Assembly (NCBI RefSeq): GCF_004123905.1
Contig: NZ_MZXW01000016.1
Span: 1 to 64,000, forward strand
Direction: 5' to 3'
Source of the DNA: Bradyrhizobium betae
GTDB taxonomy: Bacteria; Pseudomonadota; Alphaproteobacteria; Rhizobiales; Xanthobacteraceae
DNA length: 64,000 bases
Shown here: positions 25,790 to 36,036 of the stretch, one piece after another
How positions within the stretch are numbered: position 1 is the first letter of the stretch
How the letters are laid out: each line of letters starts with the position of its first letter
Notes under the pieces: generated by a model
Databases searched by the model: none
What the model was told of the DNA's origin: nothing
What the model saw: the letters and a program-made list of their open reading frames with translations, nothing else
Made by a program: the position numbers and the translations under genes

Positions 25790-26929
25790 TTACTCCTTGT
25801 CCGCCTTGGCCTTTTTCTTGTTCGTTTCCTTGCCGTTCTCGGTCAAATCACGGTCTTTCCCGTTCTCCTTGCGGCGGTTGCTGAAGCGCGCATTGCCGAG
25901 GCCGGTGCCGATGGTGAGCACGCCCCAGCGCTCGACGTCCTGCATGAACGGCACCTCGGAGAGGCCCTGAACCACGCCGTCATTGTGCATCACGATCGCG
26001 GTGTCGTGCTCGCCGATCGCGGGGATGCCCTCGATCAGGCTCGCCGGCAGGTTGAACTTGCTGCTCTCCCAATTGCCCGGCAAGTTCTGCGCGCCTTTCT
26101 CGATCGAGCCGTCCGCGTTGATTACGCCGGGACAGGCGATGCCGATGAAGGGGGCGAGCTTGAAGCCTTCGGTCTCGGCCTCGGTGATCAGCCCTTTCAG
26201 CATTTTTGTGAGCCGCTTCACCGCGCCTTCGCGCGTCGGCTCGTCGTCGGCATGACGCCACAGCTCGGATTTGACGACCTTCGCCTTCGACAGGTCTTTT
26301 GCCTTCTTCCAGCCGGTCTCCACCAGGCCGCAGCGGATGTTGGTGCCGCCGATATCGACGGCGAGGATGCTGTCATAGGCCTCGAAAATCCAGGATGGCG
26401 CCAGATGCAGCGCGCCGAGCAGGCCGGCTTCATCGGGGTGATGGCGGATCGGCACCATGTCGATCTTGAAGTCCTCTGATTTCAGGATGATCTCGGTGCG
26501 CGCGATCGCGAGCTCGCCGAGCCGCGAATTGCGAAAGCCGCCGCCGACCACGATGCGCTCGGTCTTGGCCCAGGCTTTTGTCTTCAGGAAACGACGCGTG
26601 ACGTAAGCGAGCTCCTGCGCGAACTCCTCGATGGCGCTGTGCACCACCGCCGAGGCTTCGGTGTCGTCGCCGATCAGGATGGCATCCAGGGTCTTCTTGC
26701 TGATGCTCTCCGAGGGCTCCTTGCCAAAGGGGTCTTCGCCCGATTTGCGCAGCGGCTTGCGCCAGCGGTCGAGAATGTTGCGGAACGCACCCTTGCTGGC
26801 GCGGTCGCCGAGAAAGCCGTCCTCGTCCTTGATCTCGATGTTGAAGCTATCCACGTCCACCGACGGCAGCCGCTCGGCGCCATGATGGGCGATGCCCGTC
26901 GTCGTCTTGACCAGTTCGTCCGTTGCCAT
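25790..26929 (-). CDS. ROK-family sugar kinase-like protein with permuted motif order
   Basis: 379 aa. ROK hallmarks are present but in an unusual order. The usually C-terminal block IVVGGGFRNSRLGEL and EAGLLGALHL (about 126-176) comes first. Then come the normally N-terminal phosphate loop AVDIGGTNIRCGLVE (190-204), IACPGVINADGS (264-275), the catalytic-type NDG with Asp317, and finally GVLTIGTGLGNARF (336-349). This looks like a circular permutation with the break after the GTGxG strand. The C-terminus is very lysine/glutamate rich. No zinc-binding CxCGxxGC motif is seen. Likely a sugar or polyphosphate-dependent glucokinase relative, but the substrate is not determined. The ATG at 26929 is the conserved-looking start. 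Confidence 0.75.
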   Translation of the reverse strand: MATDELVKTTTGIAHHGAERLPSVDVDSFNIEIKDEDGFLGDRASKGAFRNILDRWRKPLRKSGEDPFGKEPSESISKKTLDAILIGDDTEASAVVHSAIEEFAQELAYVTRRFLKTKAWAKTERIVVGGGFRNSRLGELAIARTEIILKSEDFKIDMVPIRHHPDEAGLLGALHLAPSWIFEAYDSILAVDIGGTNIRCGLVETGWKKAKDLSKAKVVKSELWRHADDEPTREGAVKRLTKMLKGLITEAETEGFKLAPFIGIACPGVINADGSIEKGAQNLPGNWESSKFNLPASLIEGIPAIGEHDTAIVMHNDGVVQGLSEVPFMQDVERWGVLTIGTGLGNARFSNRRKENGKDRDLTENGKETNKKKAKADKE

Positions 26930-27065
26930 GGGAAGCCCTTGCCCGCGTGTCAACTCGCGGGGACAACGGCGCGGGAACCCCGAAGTTGCAAACCGACGGC
27001 AGATTCGGCCCGTCCGGTGGAAGGGCCTCAAATCCTTCAAATCCGGGCCTTTTCCGCGGTTTTCC

Positions 27066-27093
27066 TTGACTCTTCGCGCTTGGCGGCTATAAG
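27066..27093 (+). promoter_or_regulatory. Sigma-70-type promoter of rplU-rpmA
   Basis: TTGACT at 27066-27071, a 16-nt spacer and TATAAG at 27088-27093 match housekeeping promoters well. Transcription would start near 27100, leaving a leader of about 160 nt. The leader contains a G/C stem around 27209-27240 (GGCCCGG...CCGGG), which could serve ribosomal-protein feedback, as with other r-protein leaders. Confidence 0.7.
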
Positions 27094-27259
27094 TCCCACA
27101 CCCGGCGCGGGGCGTTTCTCGCGCCGCTTGTTTTTGCGTGGGTTTTCAAAGGGATAACTCCCGCCCGCACAAAACTCGCAATAAACCCATAGCGACTGAC
27201 AAAAAGCCGGCCCGGACGTATCCGTCGCGAGGCCGGGATTTGAACACGGAGAAAAAACG

Positions 27260-27649
27260 ATGTTCGCAGTCATCAAAACCGGCGGCAAGCAATACCGCGT
27301 CGTGCCGGATGATGTTCTCGAAGTAGGCAAGATCGAAGGCGAAGTCGGCTCGATCATCCAGCTGAATGAAGTTCTGGTGGTCGGCGGCGACACGCCGGTC
27401 TTGGGCATTCCGACGGTGGCCGGCGCCTCCGTTGCGGTCGAGGTGCTCGACCACAAGCGCGGACCCAAGGTCATCGCGTTCAAGAAGCGCCGCCGCAAGA
27501 ACTCGCGCCGCAAGCGCGGCTATCGCGACGAGATCACGGTCCTCCGCATCTCCGAGATCCTGACCGACGGCGCCAAGCCCACCAAGGGCCCGCGTCCGAA
27601 GCGGGAGAAGGTCGCGAAGGAAGCCGACAAGGAAGCCGACGCCGCCTGA
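27260..27649 (+). CDS. rplU: 50S ribosomal protein L21
   Basis: 129 aa. The opening [18 protein letters not shown] and the basic loop [14 protein letters not shown] are diagnostic of bL21. It binds 23S rRNA in the large subunit. The C-terminus is extended by a Lys/Glu/Ala tail ([12 protein letters not shown]), common in alphaproteobacterial L21. GGAG precedes the ATG. It is the first gene of the conserved rplU-rpmA pair, 98 nt before rpmA. Confidence 0.98.
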   Translation: MFAVIKTGGKQYRVVPDDVLEVGKIEGEVGSIIQLNEVLVVGGDTPVLGIPTVAGASVAVEVLDHKRGPKVIAFKKRRRKNSRRKRGYRDEITVLRISEILTDGAKPTKGPRPKREKVAKEADKEADAA

Positions 27650-27747
27650 AATCGATCACGCGCATTCACGAATTGATGCGTGAGAGATTTTGAAATGATT
27701 CCGTCAAGGAATTGACCTAGAAATACGCAGGATTTCGGAGACGAGCC

Positions 27748-28017
27748 ATGGCTCACAAAAAAGCAGGCGGTTCATCGCGCAACGGTCGCGATTCCAAGGG
27801 TAAGCGCCTCGGTATCAAGGCGTTCGGCGGGGAAGTCGTCATTCCCGGCAACATCATTGCGCGTCAGCGCGGCACCACCTGGCACCCGGGCCTTAATGTC
27901 GGCATGGGTACGGACCACACTCTGTTCGCCAAGGTCGAGGGTCGCGTCACGTTCCAGGCCAAAGCCAACGGTCGCACCTTCGTATCGGTGCTCCCGCTCG
28001 CAGAGGCGGCTGAATAG
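27748..28017 (+). CDS. rpmA: 50S ribosomal protein L27
   Basis: 89 aa beginning [20 protein letters not shown], the near-invariant start of bL27, whose flexible N-terminus reaches the peptidyl transferase centre. No cleavable N-terminal extension of the Firmicutes type is present. Preceded by GGAGACG. It follows rplU and is closed by a clear intrinsic terminator at 28092. Confidence 0.98.
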   Translation: MAHKKAGGSSRNGRDSKGKRLGIKAFGGEVVIPGNIIARQRGTTWHPGLNVGMGTDHTLFAKVEGRVTFQAKANGRTFVSVLPLAEAAE

Positions 28018-28091
28018 ACGGTGGACCAAATTTGGAGTCCGCCGGGTCCTACCGAACCGGCGGAGTCCAGATCATAGAGATCGAAGGCTCC

Positions 28092-28125
28092 AGGGGAGGC
28101 GGGAAACCGGCCTCCCCTTTCGTTT
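28092..28125 (+). terminator. Rho-independent terminator after rpmA
   Basis: Perfect 9-bp stem AGGGGAGGC/GCCTCCCCT at 28092-28100 and 28110-28118 with a GGGAAACCG loop, followed by TTCGTTT. A second G/C hairpin, TCCGCCGG/CCGGCGGA, lies just upstream at 28038-28064. Confidence 0.85.
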
Positions 28126-28167
28126 GACGTGCTCACTTTTCACTTAGTGACTTCGACGGAGCCCGAC

Positions 28168-28761
28168 ATGTTGCAGGATTTCTCGAGCGTGACCTTGCAG
28201 GAGGCGAGACCCAGCGTCGTCGCCACCGAGCGGCTGACCTTGCGGCGGCCGACCCTCGCCGACGTCAGGACCATTGCCCACCTCGCCAACGACCGCCGTG
28301 TCGCGGAAAACACCCGCCGCCTCCCCCATCCCTATTCGCAGGACGACGCCGTCGCATTCATCCGCGCCACCTCCGCGCTCGGCAGCGAGACCGTGTTCCT
28401 GATCGAGCATGACAGCGGGCCGGTCGGCATGGTCGGCATCGACAACTCCACGCCTGGCAATGCCGAGCTCGGCTACTGGCTCGGCGTCGAGCATTGGGGC
28501 CGGGGCTATGCCACCGAGGCCGCGCGCGGTGCGATCGACTTCTTCTTCGAGGAGTTCGAGGACGACCATCTCTATGCGGGCGCGCGCGTCACCAATCCGT
28601 CGTCGCGCAACGTGCTGGAGAAGTGCGGCTTCCAGTGGAGCGGCGTGCAGTTGCATCGATTTTTGGCGCTGGGGTCGTCCACGCCGGTCGACTGCTTCCG
28701 CCTCTCGCGCGGGGTGTGGTCGTCGCTGAAGAACTGGAGCAGTGCGCGAAGGATGAGGTAG
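28168..28761 (+). CDS. GNAT-family N-acetyltransferase (RimJ/RimL-like)
   Basis: About 197 aa. The start of the fold reads TERLTLRRPTLADVRTIAHL, typical of RimJ/RimL-type GNATs. The acetyl-CoA loop is GVEHWGRGYATEAARGAIDF, and the final strand/helix contains NPSSRNVLEKCGF. It probably acetylates an amino group on a protein terminus or small molecule; the substrate is open. The ATG at 28168 is chosen over 28129, which would fall just beyond the rpmA terminator. Independent of the ribosomal operon. Confidence 0.85.
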   Translation: MLQDFSSVTLQEARPSVVATERLTLRRPTLADVRTIAHLANDRRVAENTRRLPHPYSQDDAVAFIRATSALGSETVFLIEHDSGPVGMVGIDNSTPGNAELGYWLGVEHWGRGYATEAARGAIDFFFEEFEDDHLYAGARVTNPSSRNVLEKCGFQWSGVQLHRFLALGSSTPVDCFRLSRGVWSSLKNWSSARRMR

Positions 28762-28775
28762 CGGCATCATTCTCC

Positions 28776-28912
28776 GCCGTCGTCCCTGCGAACGCAGGGA
28801 CCCATAACCACAGGGAGGAGTGTGGCGCAAAGCTCCCACTCCGAGTCCTCGCAAAACATCTGCCTGTGGGCATGGGTCCCGGATCTGCGCTTCGCTTGTC
28901 CGGGACGACAGC
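28776..28912. repeat. REPIN-like element, family A copy 1
   Basis: Begins GTCGTCCCTGCGAACGCAGG and ends with the inverse pattern (TTGTCCGGGACGAC), both carrying GTCGTCCC...GGGACCCAT. It shares ends and internal GAGTCCTCGC with 31727-31853 in the same orientation. Confidence 0.7.
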
Positions 28913-28922
28913 GCGAATGGAG

Positions 28923-29837
28923 CTAAGCCGGCGGATTCACCTCTGCGCTGGCGCGGCCGAGATCGCGCTCGCGCAAGTAAATATAGAACCCGGCGCCGAC
29001 GATGATGGCGGCGCCGACGATGGTCGCGATTGACGGCACGTCGCCGAACACGACGAAGCCGAAGATCACAGCCCAGACGATCATCGAATATTGATACGGC
29101 ACGACCACGCTCGCCGGCGCAAGCTTGAGCGAGCGGTTGACGCAGAACAGCGCGGTCACCGAAATGACCCCCGCCAGCGCGAAGATCACGAGGCTGCCCG
29201 GGGTCGGCGGCACCCAGTGAAATGCCGACAGCACCGCACCGAGCAGGAACGTGCCGACGAATTGCGAGGACGCCATCACGATGTCGGGCGTCTTGCGCAA
29301 GCTGCGGGTGATCAGCATCAGGGTTGCGAACGACAGGCTGCCGCCGAGCGCGATCAGCGCCGGCAGGCTGACGGTCTGCGCCGACGGCCGCAGCGCAATC
29401 ACGACGCCGCAGAAACCGATCAGGATCGCGGTCCAGCGCCGCCAGCCGACCTTCTCGCGCAAAAAGACCGCCGACATCGCGGTGACGAAGATGGGACCGG
29501 CGAGATAATAGGTGATGACGTCGGCAAGCGGCAGATAGACCGTCGCGATGAAGAAGGCCGCGACCTCCAGCGTCGACAGCGTGACGCGGACGAGCTGCAA
29601 CCACGGCCGCTCCATGTGAACGAAATCCTGCCGATGCCGCCAGATGATCGGCAGCAGCAGAAGCAGCGCCGCGCAGGCGCGCAGGAACAGCAGCTGCCCC
29701 ACCGAATAGGTCCCGACCAGGAACTTGCCCATGGCGTCGCCGAACGAGAACATGAAGATCGACAGCACCATGAGCCCGATGCCGGCCAGCCGCGCCGATC
29801 GGTCGTCATAGGCGGAGAGGTTCTTGAAGAAGGGCAT
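28923..29837 (-). CDS. EamA/DMT-superfamily transporter
   Basis: 304 aa with ten predicted membrane helices in two repeats. The first is GIGLMVLSIFMFSFGDAMGK and the last GAAIIVGAGFYIYLRERD. It belongs to the same superfamily as the gene at 8405-9265 but is clearly different in sequence. An inner-membrane metabolite exporter is likely, substrate unknown. It is flanked by palindromic repeats on both sides: family A beyond its stop and a CGTCATTGCGAG element upstream of its start. Confidence 0.85.
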   Translation of the reverse strand: MPFFKNLSAYDDRSARLAGIGLMVLSIFMFSFGDAMGKFLVGTYSVGQLLFLRACAALLLLLPIIWRHRQDFVHMERPWLQLVRVTLSTLEVAAFFIATVYLPLADVITYYLAGPIFVTAMSAVFLREKVGWRRWTAILIGFCGVVIALRPSAQTVSLPALIALGGSLSFATLMLITRSLRKTPDIVMASSQFVGTFLLGAVLSAFHWVPPTPGSLVIFALAGVISVTALFCVNRSLKLAPASVVVPYQYSMIVWAVIFGFVVFGDVPSIATIVGAAIIVGAGFYIYLRERDLGRASAEVNPPA

Positions 29838-29861
29838 TGATACGCGTGTGAGTTCGTGGAC

Positions 29862-29950
29862 TCGTCATTGCGAGGAGCGCTTGCGACGAAGCAATCCAGT
29901 CTGCTTCCGCAGAGACAGACTGGATTGCTTCGCTTCGCTCGCAATGACGA
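29862..29950. repeat. Inverted repeat element, family B (CGTCATTGCGAG type)
   Basis: Left arm TCGTCATTGCGAG...CGAAGCAATCCAGTCTG is mirrored by a right arm CAGACTGGATTGCTTCG...CGCAATGACGA. The element lies 25 nt upstream of the DMT transporter start, in the divergent promoter region. A half-unit of similar type occurs at 52898-52929. Confidence 0.8.
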
Positions 29951-30099
29951 GCGGAGGGAGCGTCGGAAACCAGCGACTAGAGTCGCTTGCGGTCGTTTTA
30001 ATGGCGCAGGCGGCCGCGACAAGCGCGCGCAAGCCGAATTGAACGGATTGTCGCACTCTTCGCGTCGCGGTAGCGATAGGCCGCCCACGAACAGAGAGC

Positions 30100-30588
30100 A
30101 TGGACATGACCGACTTCGATCCGACCCAGCATCGCATGATCCCCGCGCAACGCTGGTTTGAGGATTTCGTGGTCAGCGAGCGCTTCGTGCTGCCAAGCCG
30201 GACCCAGACCAATGCGGTGTTCGCGGCGTTCCAGACCGCAAGCGGCGATACCCATCCCGTGCACTACGATGTCGAATATTGCCGCAGCCGCGGCATGCCG
30301 CATCTGCTCGCCCACGGTTTCCAGACCCTGATCCACACCGCGCCAGGCGCGGGGCTGTTTCCGTTCATGGTCGAGGACTCCCTGGTCGGCTTCCTTGAGC
30401 AGTCCAGCCGGTTCCTCAAGCCCGTGTTCGCCGACGACACGATCTATCCCGCGCTCGAGGTGACCGAGCTGGTGCCGGGCCGCACGACGGGTGCGGTCAC
30501 GCTGAAGAGCACCGTGTTCAACCAGCGCAAGGAGCTGGTGCTGGAGGGCACGCAGAAATTCCTGATCCGGCGCCGGCCGACTGGTTAA
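30100..30588 (+). CDS. MaoC-like hotdog-fold dehydratase
   Basis: 162 aa. The hydratase-2-like signature SGDTHPVHYDVEYCR followed by LAHGFQT places Asp and His at the expected catalytic positions of a MaoC/(R)-specific enoyl hydratase. The C-terminal half forms the second part of the hotdog fold (TTGAVTLKSTVFNQRKELVL). It probably acts on an acyl-CoA thioester in the cytoplasm; the exact substrate is not determined. Isolated gene 85 nt before obgE. Confidence 0.8.
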   Translation: MDMTDFDPTQHRMIPAQRWFEDFVVSERFVLPSRTQTNAVFAAFQTASGDTHPVHYDVEYCRSRGMPHLLAHGFQTLIHTAPGAGLFPFMVEDSLVGFLEQSSRFLKPVFADDTIYPALEVTELVPGRTTGAVTLKSTVFNQRKELVLEGTQKFLIRRRPTG

Positions 30589-30631
30589 TCACGACCCCAA
30601 AATCGCGGAATTTCGGCCGATTCAGGGATAA

Positions 30632-31714
<1,083 letters not shown>

Positions 31715-31726
31715 TCTCTCTCAGCC

Positions 31727-31853
31727 GTCGTCCCCGCGAACGCGGGGACCCATACCGCGTGATCTATCGATTGCGGATGCTTGTAGTCCCACACGAGGAG
31801 TCCTCGCCAAATCACGCCCTGTGGTTATGGGTCCCCGCGTTCGCGGGGACGAC
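31727..31853. repeat. REPIN-like element, family A copy 2 (perfect 28-bp arms)
   Basis: Arms at 31727-31754 and 31826-31853 are perfect inverse complements, each itself a near-palindrome around CCCCGCGAACGCGGGG. The 71-nt core shares GAGTCCTCGCCAAA and GTGGTTATGGG-type segments with the copy at 28776. It starts 13 nt after the obgE stop. Confidence 0.9.
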
Positions 31854-31933
31854 AGCGGAGTATACGGCAACAGGTTGCCATCGCGACCGCAATAGCGCAG
31901 CATCGAACAATCAAGAAACGGCAGGGATGACGC

Positions 31934-33568
31934 ATGGCGCGCGCGAAGAACGTTCTCTGGATCATGTGCGACCAGCTTCGCTATGACTATCTCGGCTGCA
32001 CCGGCCATCCCACACTGAAGACGCCGAACATCGACGCCATGGCCAAGCGTGGCGTGCTGTTCTCGAAAGCTTACGTGCAATCCCCGATCTGCGGCCCATC
32101 GCGGATGTCGTTCTACACCGGGCGCTACATGCGCTCGCACGGCTCGCACTGGAACGGCTGGCCGCTGCGTGTCGGCGAGCCCACGCTCGGCGATCATCTC
32201 AAGAAGATCGGCGTACGCAATGTGCTGGTCGGCAAGACCCACATGGCCCCTGATATCGAAGGCATGAAGGCGCTCGGCATCCCGCCGGAATCGATGATCG
32301 GCGTGCATGTCGCCGAATGCGGTTTTGAACCGTATGAGCGCGACGACGGCCTGCATCCGACCGGACGGCCGCGCCCGAAATACGATGAGTATCTGCGCCA
32401 GCAGGGTTTTGAAGCCACCAATCCGTGGGAGCATTGGGCCAACTCAGGCGCGGCGGAAGACGGCTCCTTGCAGAACGGCTGGCTGCTGGTGCACGCCGAC
32501 AAGGCCGCGCGCGTGCCGGATGAACATTCGGAGACGCCCTACATGACGCGGCGGGCGATGGATTTCATCAGCGAAGCCGAGACAGACGGCCGGCCGTGGT
32601 GTCTGCATCTGTCCTACATCAAGCCGCATTGGCCCTACATCGCGCCCGAGCCCTACGCGAGCAGGTATTCGACCGACGACATGATCCCGGTGATCCGCTC
32701 CGACCGTGAGCGGCAAAACCCGCATCCGGTGTTCGGCGCCTACATGGACATGCGCTACTCCCGCAACATGGCGCGCGACGATGCCCGCGAGAAGGTGATC
32801 CCGACCTATATGGGCCTGATCACCCAGATCGACGACCAGATGGGCGTGCTGATGAAATTCCTGGAGGCGCGCGGCCTGCTCGAGAGCACGATGATCGTGT
32901 TCACCTCCGACCACGGCGATTATCTCGGTGACCACTGGATGGGCGAGAAGGACCTATTCCACGAACAATCCGCGAAGATTCCGCTGATCATCATCGATCC
33001 ATCGAAGGAAGCCGACCCGACGCGCGGCACGCGCAGCGAGGCGCTGGTGGAAGGTATCGATCTCGCGCCGACCTTCGTCGACTATTTCGGCGGCAAGGTG
33101 CCGGGCCACATCCTCGAAGGGCGCTCGCTGCTACCGCTGCTGCGCGGGCCGACGCCGCCGGATTGGCGCAAGGTGGCGTTCTCAGAATACGACTACGCCA
33201 TGCAGGACGTGCGGCTGAAACTGAACCAACCGATCGAGCGCTGCCGCCTGTTCATGGTGTTCGACGGCCGCTGGAAATACATTCACGCCTCCGGCTTCCG
33301 CCCGATGCTGTATGACCTCGAAACCGATCCGGAAGAATTTCTGGATCGCGGCGACGATCCCGAGTGCGCCGGCATCATCGCGCGGTTGCAGGCCGAGCTG
33401 TTCGACTGGGCACTGCATCCGAACGATCACATCACCACGCCGCACGAGAAGATCGCGAACTACGCCGACAACCAGCTCCAGGTGAAGGGCGGGGTTTTGA
33501 TCGGCATCTGGGATGAAGCAGAACTCGCGTCGATCAAGGACGGCATCGCACAGCGCGCGAAGATGTAA
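31934..33568 (+). CDS. Sulfatase-family hydrolase, phosphonate monoester hydrolase-like
   Basis: 544 aa. The formylglycine motif CGPSR begins at Cys53 (C-x-P-x-R), needing modification by a formylglycine-generating enzyme. Metal ligands are Asp13 in MCDQLRYDY and the FTSDHGDYLGDH block. Segments LGDHHWMGE-like and DLAPTFVDYFGG follow the sulfatase order. The layout resembles Rhizobium phosphonate monoester hydrolase/phosphodiesterase, a promiscuous branch of arylsulfatases, more than choline sulfatase. No signal peptide, so cytoplasmic. Together with the convergent TctC-type gene it interrupts the obgE-proB neighbourhood. Confidence 0.82.
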   Translation: MARAKNVLWIMCDQLRYDYLGCTGHPTLKTPNIDAMAKRGVLFSKAYVQSPICGPSRMSFYTGRYMRSHGSHWNGWPLRVGEPTLGDHLKKIGVRNVLVGKTHMAPDIEGMKALGIPPESMIGVHVAECGFEPYERDDGLHPTGRPRPKYDEYLRQQGFEATNPWEHWANSGAAEDGSLQNGWLLVHADKAARVPDEHSETPYMTRRAMDFISEAETDGRPWCLHLSYIKPHWPYIAPEPYASRYSTDDMIPVIRSDRERQNPHPVFGAYMDMRYSRNMARDDAREKVIPTYMGLITQIDDQMGVLMKFLEARGLLESTMIVFTSDHGDYLGDHWMGEKDLFHEQSAKIPLIIIDPSKEADPTRGTRSEALVEGIDLAPTFVDYFGGKVPGHILEGRSLLPLLRGPTPPDWRKVAFSEYDYAMQDVRLKLNQPIERCRLFMVFDGRWKYIHASGFRPMLYDLETDPEEFLDRGDDPECAGIIARLQAELFDWALHPNDHITTPHEKIANYADNQLQVKGGVLIGIWDEAELASIKDGIAQRAKM

Positions 33569-33580
33569 GCCGCTCTTCGC

Positions 33581-33603
33581 CTCTCCCCCGCTTGCTGGGA
33601 GAG
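33581..33603. terminator. Hairpin between convergent genes
   Basis: CTCTCCC-N9-GGGAGAG, extended on both sides by pyrimidine/purine complementarity, in the 45-nt gap between the ends of the sulfatase and TctC genes. It may terminate both transcripts or be a lone REP unit; no T-run follows. Confidence 0.5.
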
Positions 33604-33613
33604 GGAGAAGACC

Positions 33614-34579
33614 TCAATTCTCGATCTTGTATCCCGTCGCCTTGACGATCGGCTGCCAGAACGCCGTGTTGGCGGCGAGTTCTTTCGTCAGTCCATCCGC
33701 ATTGCTGCCAACCGGGATCAGCCCGATCGCGGTGAGCTTCCCCTTCACCTCGGGCTTGGCGAGCGCGGCACTCGCGGCGGCACCGAGCTTGCTCGCAAAC
33801 TCCGGCGGGCTGCCGGCTGGAAGCCACATGCCGTACCAGGCGTCCGCAACGAGATCAATGCCGCTCTCCTTCAACGTCGGAACGTCGGGCGCGAACGGCG
33901 AACGCTCCGCACTCGACACCGCGATGATCTTCACGCCCTTGGCACGGTGCTGCGGCAGCGCATCGGCCAGCGTGGTGATCCCGAAAGAAATGTGGCCACC
34001 GATGATGTCGTTGAGGATCGGCGCGCTGCCGCGATAGGGCACGCGGGTGAGAGGGATGCCAAGATCCTTCTCGAGCTTGGAGCCCATGAAGTGCGGAATG
34101 GTGCCGTTGCTCGGCACGCCGAACGACGTTTTGTCGGGATGCGCCTTCAACCAGGCGACGAATCCCTTGAAATCGGCGGCCTCGATCCCCGGGCCGATCA
34201 CGACGGCGAACTCGAATCGCGCGAGCAGCGACACCGGCATGAAATCCTTGGCCGTGTCGAAGCTCGGCGCCGTCTCCACCATCGGCAGCAGATACATGGT
34301 CGGGCCCGTCGTCACCAGCACCATGCTGCCGTCGGGGCTCGCGCCCTTGACCGCCTTGATGCCGATCAGGCCATCGCCGCCGGTGCGGTTCTCGACCACG
34401 ATGGTCCGTTGCAGCACCGGCGCCATCTCCTGCGCGATCAGCCTGCACAGCGCGTCGCCGCCCGCTCCTGCCGCGAACGGGAAGATGAACTTGCTCAGCC
34501 CGGCCTGCGCTTGCACCTCGCCCGCCTGCGCCAGCAGCGGCAGCCCGAGACATCCGCCCATGAATTTGCGGCGATCCAT
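33614..34579 (-). CDS. Tripartite tricarboxylate (Bug/TctC) substrate-binding protein
   Basis: 321 aa. The N-terminus [20 protein letters not shown] is a twin-arginine-type signal, with processing near VQAQAG. The Bug fold is recognised by [37 protein letters not shown] and the late [12 protein letters not shown]. It captures a carboxylate or related ligand in the periplasm. The membrane partners TctA/TctB are not adjacent, so it is an orphan, as is frequent for this family. GAGGAAACGA precedes the ATG at 34579; upstream in-frame codons are basic and unlikely. Confidence 0.87.
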   Translation of the reverse strand: MDRRKFMGGCLGLPLLAQAGEVQAQAGLSKFIFPFAAGAGGDALCRLIAQEMAPVLQRTIVVENRTGGDGLIGIKAVKGASPDGSMVLVTTGPTMYLLPMVETAPSFDTAKDFMPVSLLARFEFAVVIGPGIEAADFKGFVAWLKAHPDKTSFGVPSNGTIPHFMGSKLEKDLGIPLTRVPYRGSAPILNDIIGGHISFGITTLADALPQHRAKGVKIIAVSSAERSPFAPDVPTLKESGIDLVADAWYGMWLPAGSPPEFASKLGAAASAALAKPEVKGKLTAIGLIPVGSNADGLTKELAANTAFWQPIVKATGYKIEN

Positions 34580-34780
34580 TCGTTTCCTCTTTTGCTTGAT
34601 TTTCGTTGGCGGCAATTAGAGCCAGGCAGACGCCCGACACAAGGCCGACATTGGTGCCGTTTACCATCCCGGCCGCCTTGCGCCGGCCGTCGTCCTGCTG
34701 CAAAAGCAGGCCTTACCGGCGCAGCCTTTTCGCTCCGCCGTTTTCCAAGCAATTCGTCACACGCGCCAACACAACCACAC

Positions 34781-35902
34781 ATGGCCAGCCCCGAACTCAG
34801 TCAATTCCGCCGCATCGTCGTCAAGGTCGGCTCCGCGCTGCTGGTCGATTCCGACAAGGGCGAAGTGCGGGCGTCCTGGCTCGCCGCGCTCGCGGACGAC
34901 ATGGCCAAGCTGCACCGCGAGGGCCGCGACGTGCTGGTCGTGTCCTCGGGCTCGATCGCGCTCGGCCGCAGCCGGCTCAAATTGCCGCGCGGGCCGCTGA
35001 AGCTCGAGGAGAGCCAGGCTGCTGCCGCCGTCGGCCAGATCGCGCTGGCGCGGATCTGGTCGGAGGTGCTGGGCGCACACGGCATCGGCGCCGGCCAGAT
35101 TCTGGTCACGCTCCAGGACACCGAGGAGCGCCGCCGCTATCTCAACGCCCGCTCCACCATCGGCAAGCTGCTGGAATGGCGCGCGATCCCCGTGATCAAC
35201 GAGAACGACACGGTCGCCACCAACGAAATCCGCTACGGCGACAACGACCGCCTCGCCGCGCGCGTCGCCACCATGGCGAGCGCGGATTTGCTGGTGCTGC
35301 TCTCCGACATCGACGGGCTCTACGACGCCCCGCCGAAGAACAATCCGAACGCAAAGCTTATTCCCGTCGTCGACAGCATCTCCTCGGAGATCGAGGCCGT
35401 GGCGGGAGATGCCGAGTCCGAGCTCTCGCGCGGCGGCATGCGCACCAAGGTCGAGGCCGCCAAGATCGCGACCACCGGCGGCACCCACATGCTGATAGCG
35501 TCCGGCAAGATCGAGCATCCCCTTCAGGCGATCGCCGATGGCGGCCGCTGCACCTGGTTCCTGACGCCGGCCAATCCCATCACCTCGCGAAAGCGCTGGA
35601 TCGCGGGCACGCTGGAGCCGAAGGGCACGTTGACGATCGATGCCGGCGCAGTGACGGCGCTGCGCGCCGGCGCCAGCCTGCTGCCGGCCGGCGTCATCAA
35701 GGTCGAGGGCCAGTTCGCCCGCGGCGATGCCGTGATCGTGCGCGGCCCCGACACCAGCGAGATCGGCCGCGGCCTGATCGCCTATGACGCCGAGGTCGCC
35801 GAACGGATCAAGGGCCGTTCCTCTCCTGATGTGATGTCCATCCTCGGCATCAGCGGGCGGTCGGAGATGATCCACCGCGACGATCTCGTGATGGGCGGGT
35901 AA
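34781..35902 (+). CDS. proB: Glutamate 5-kinase
   Basis: 373 aa. The amino acid kinase domain opens with [15 protein letters not shown], has [20 protein letters not shown] (glutamate/ATP site) and [13 protein letters not shown], and ends with a C-terminal PUA domain (about 280-365). It makes gamma-glutamyl phosphate, the first step of proline synthesis; PUA-containing ProB is usually proline-sensitive. The ATG at 34781 was chosen because [15 protein letters not shown] is the natural N-terminus although the frame stays open far upstream. proA follows 134 nt downstream. Confidence 0.97.
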   Translation: MASPELSQFRRIVVKVGSALLVDSDKGEVRASWLAALADDMAKLHREGRDVLVVSSGSIALGRSRLKLPRGPLKLEESQAAAAVGQIALARIWSEVLGAHGIGAGQILVTLQDTEERRRYLNARSTIGKLLEWRAIPVINENDTVATNEIRYGDNDRLAARVATMASADLLVLLSDIDGLYDAPPKNNPNAKLIPVVDSISSEIEAVAGDAESELSRGGMRTKVEAAKIATTGGTHMLIASGKIEHPLQAIADGGRCTWFLTPANPITSRKRWIAGTLEPKGTLTIDAGAVTALRAGASLLPAGVIKVEGQFARGDAVIVRGPDTSEIGRGLIAYDAEVAERIKGRSSPDVMSILGISGRSEMIHRDDLVMGG

Positions 35903-36036
35903 GGCCGCTGCGGTCCTTTCTAGTGGGCCACTGACCCAGCCGGGCGCCACCGGGGGTACCTGCCATACCCTCCGGACCCTTCGCAAAAGCGGGATTTCCG
36001 TGCTAGGACACCGCCTTAGCAAAGGTTGAAAACCCC

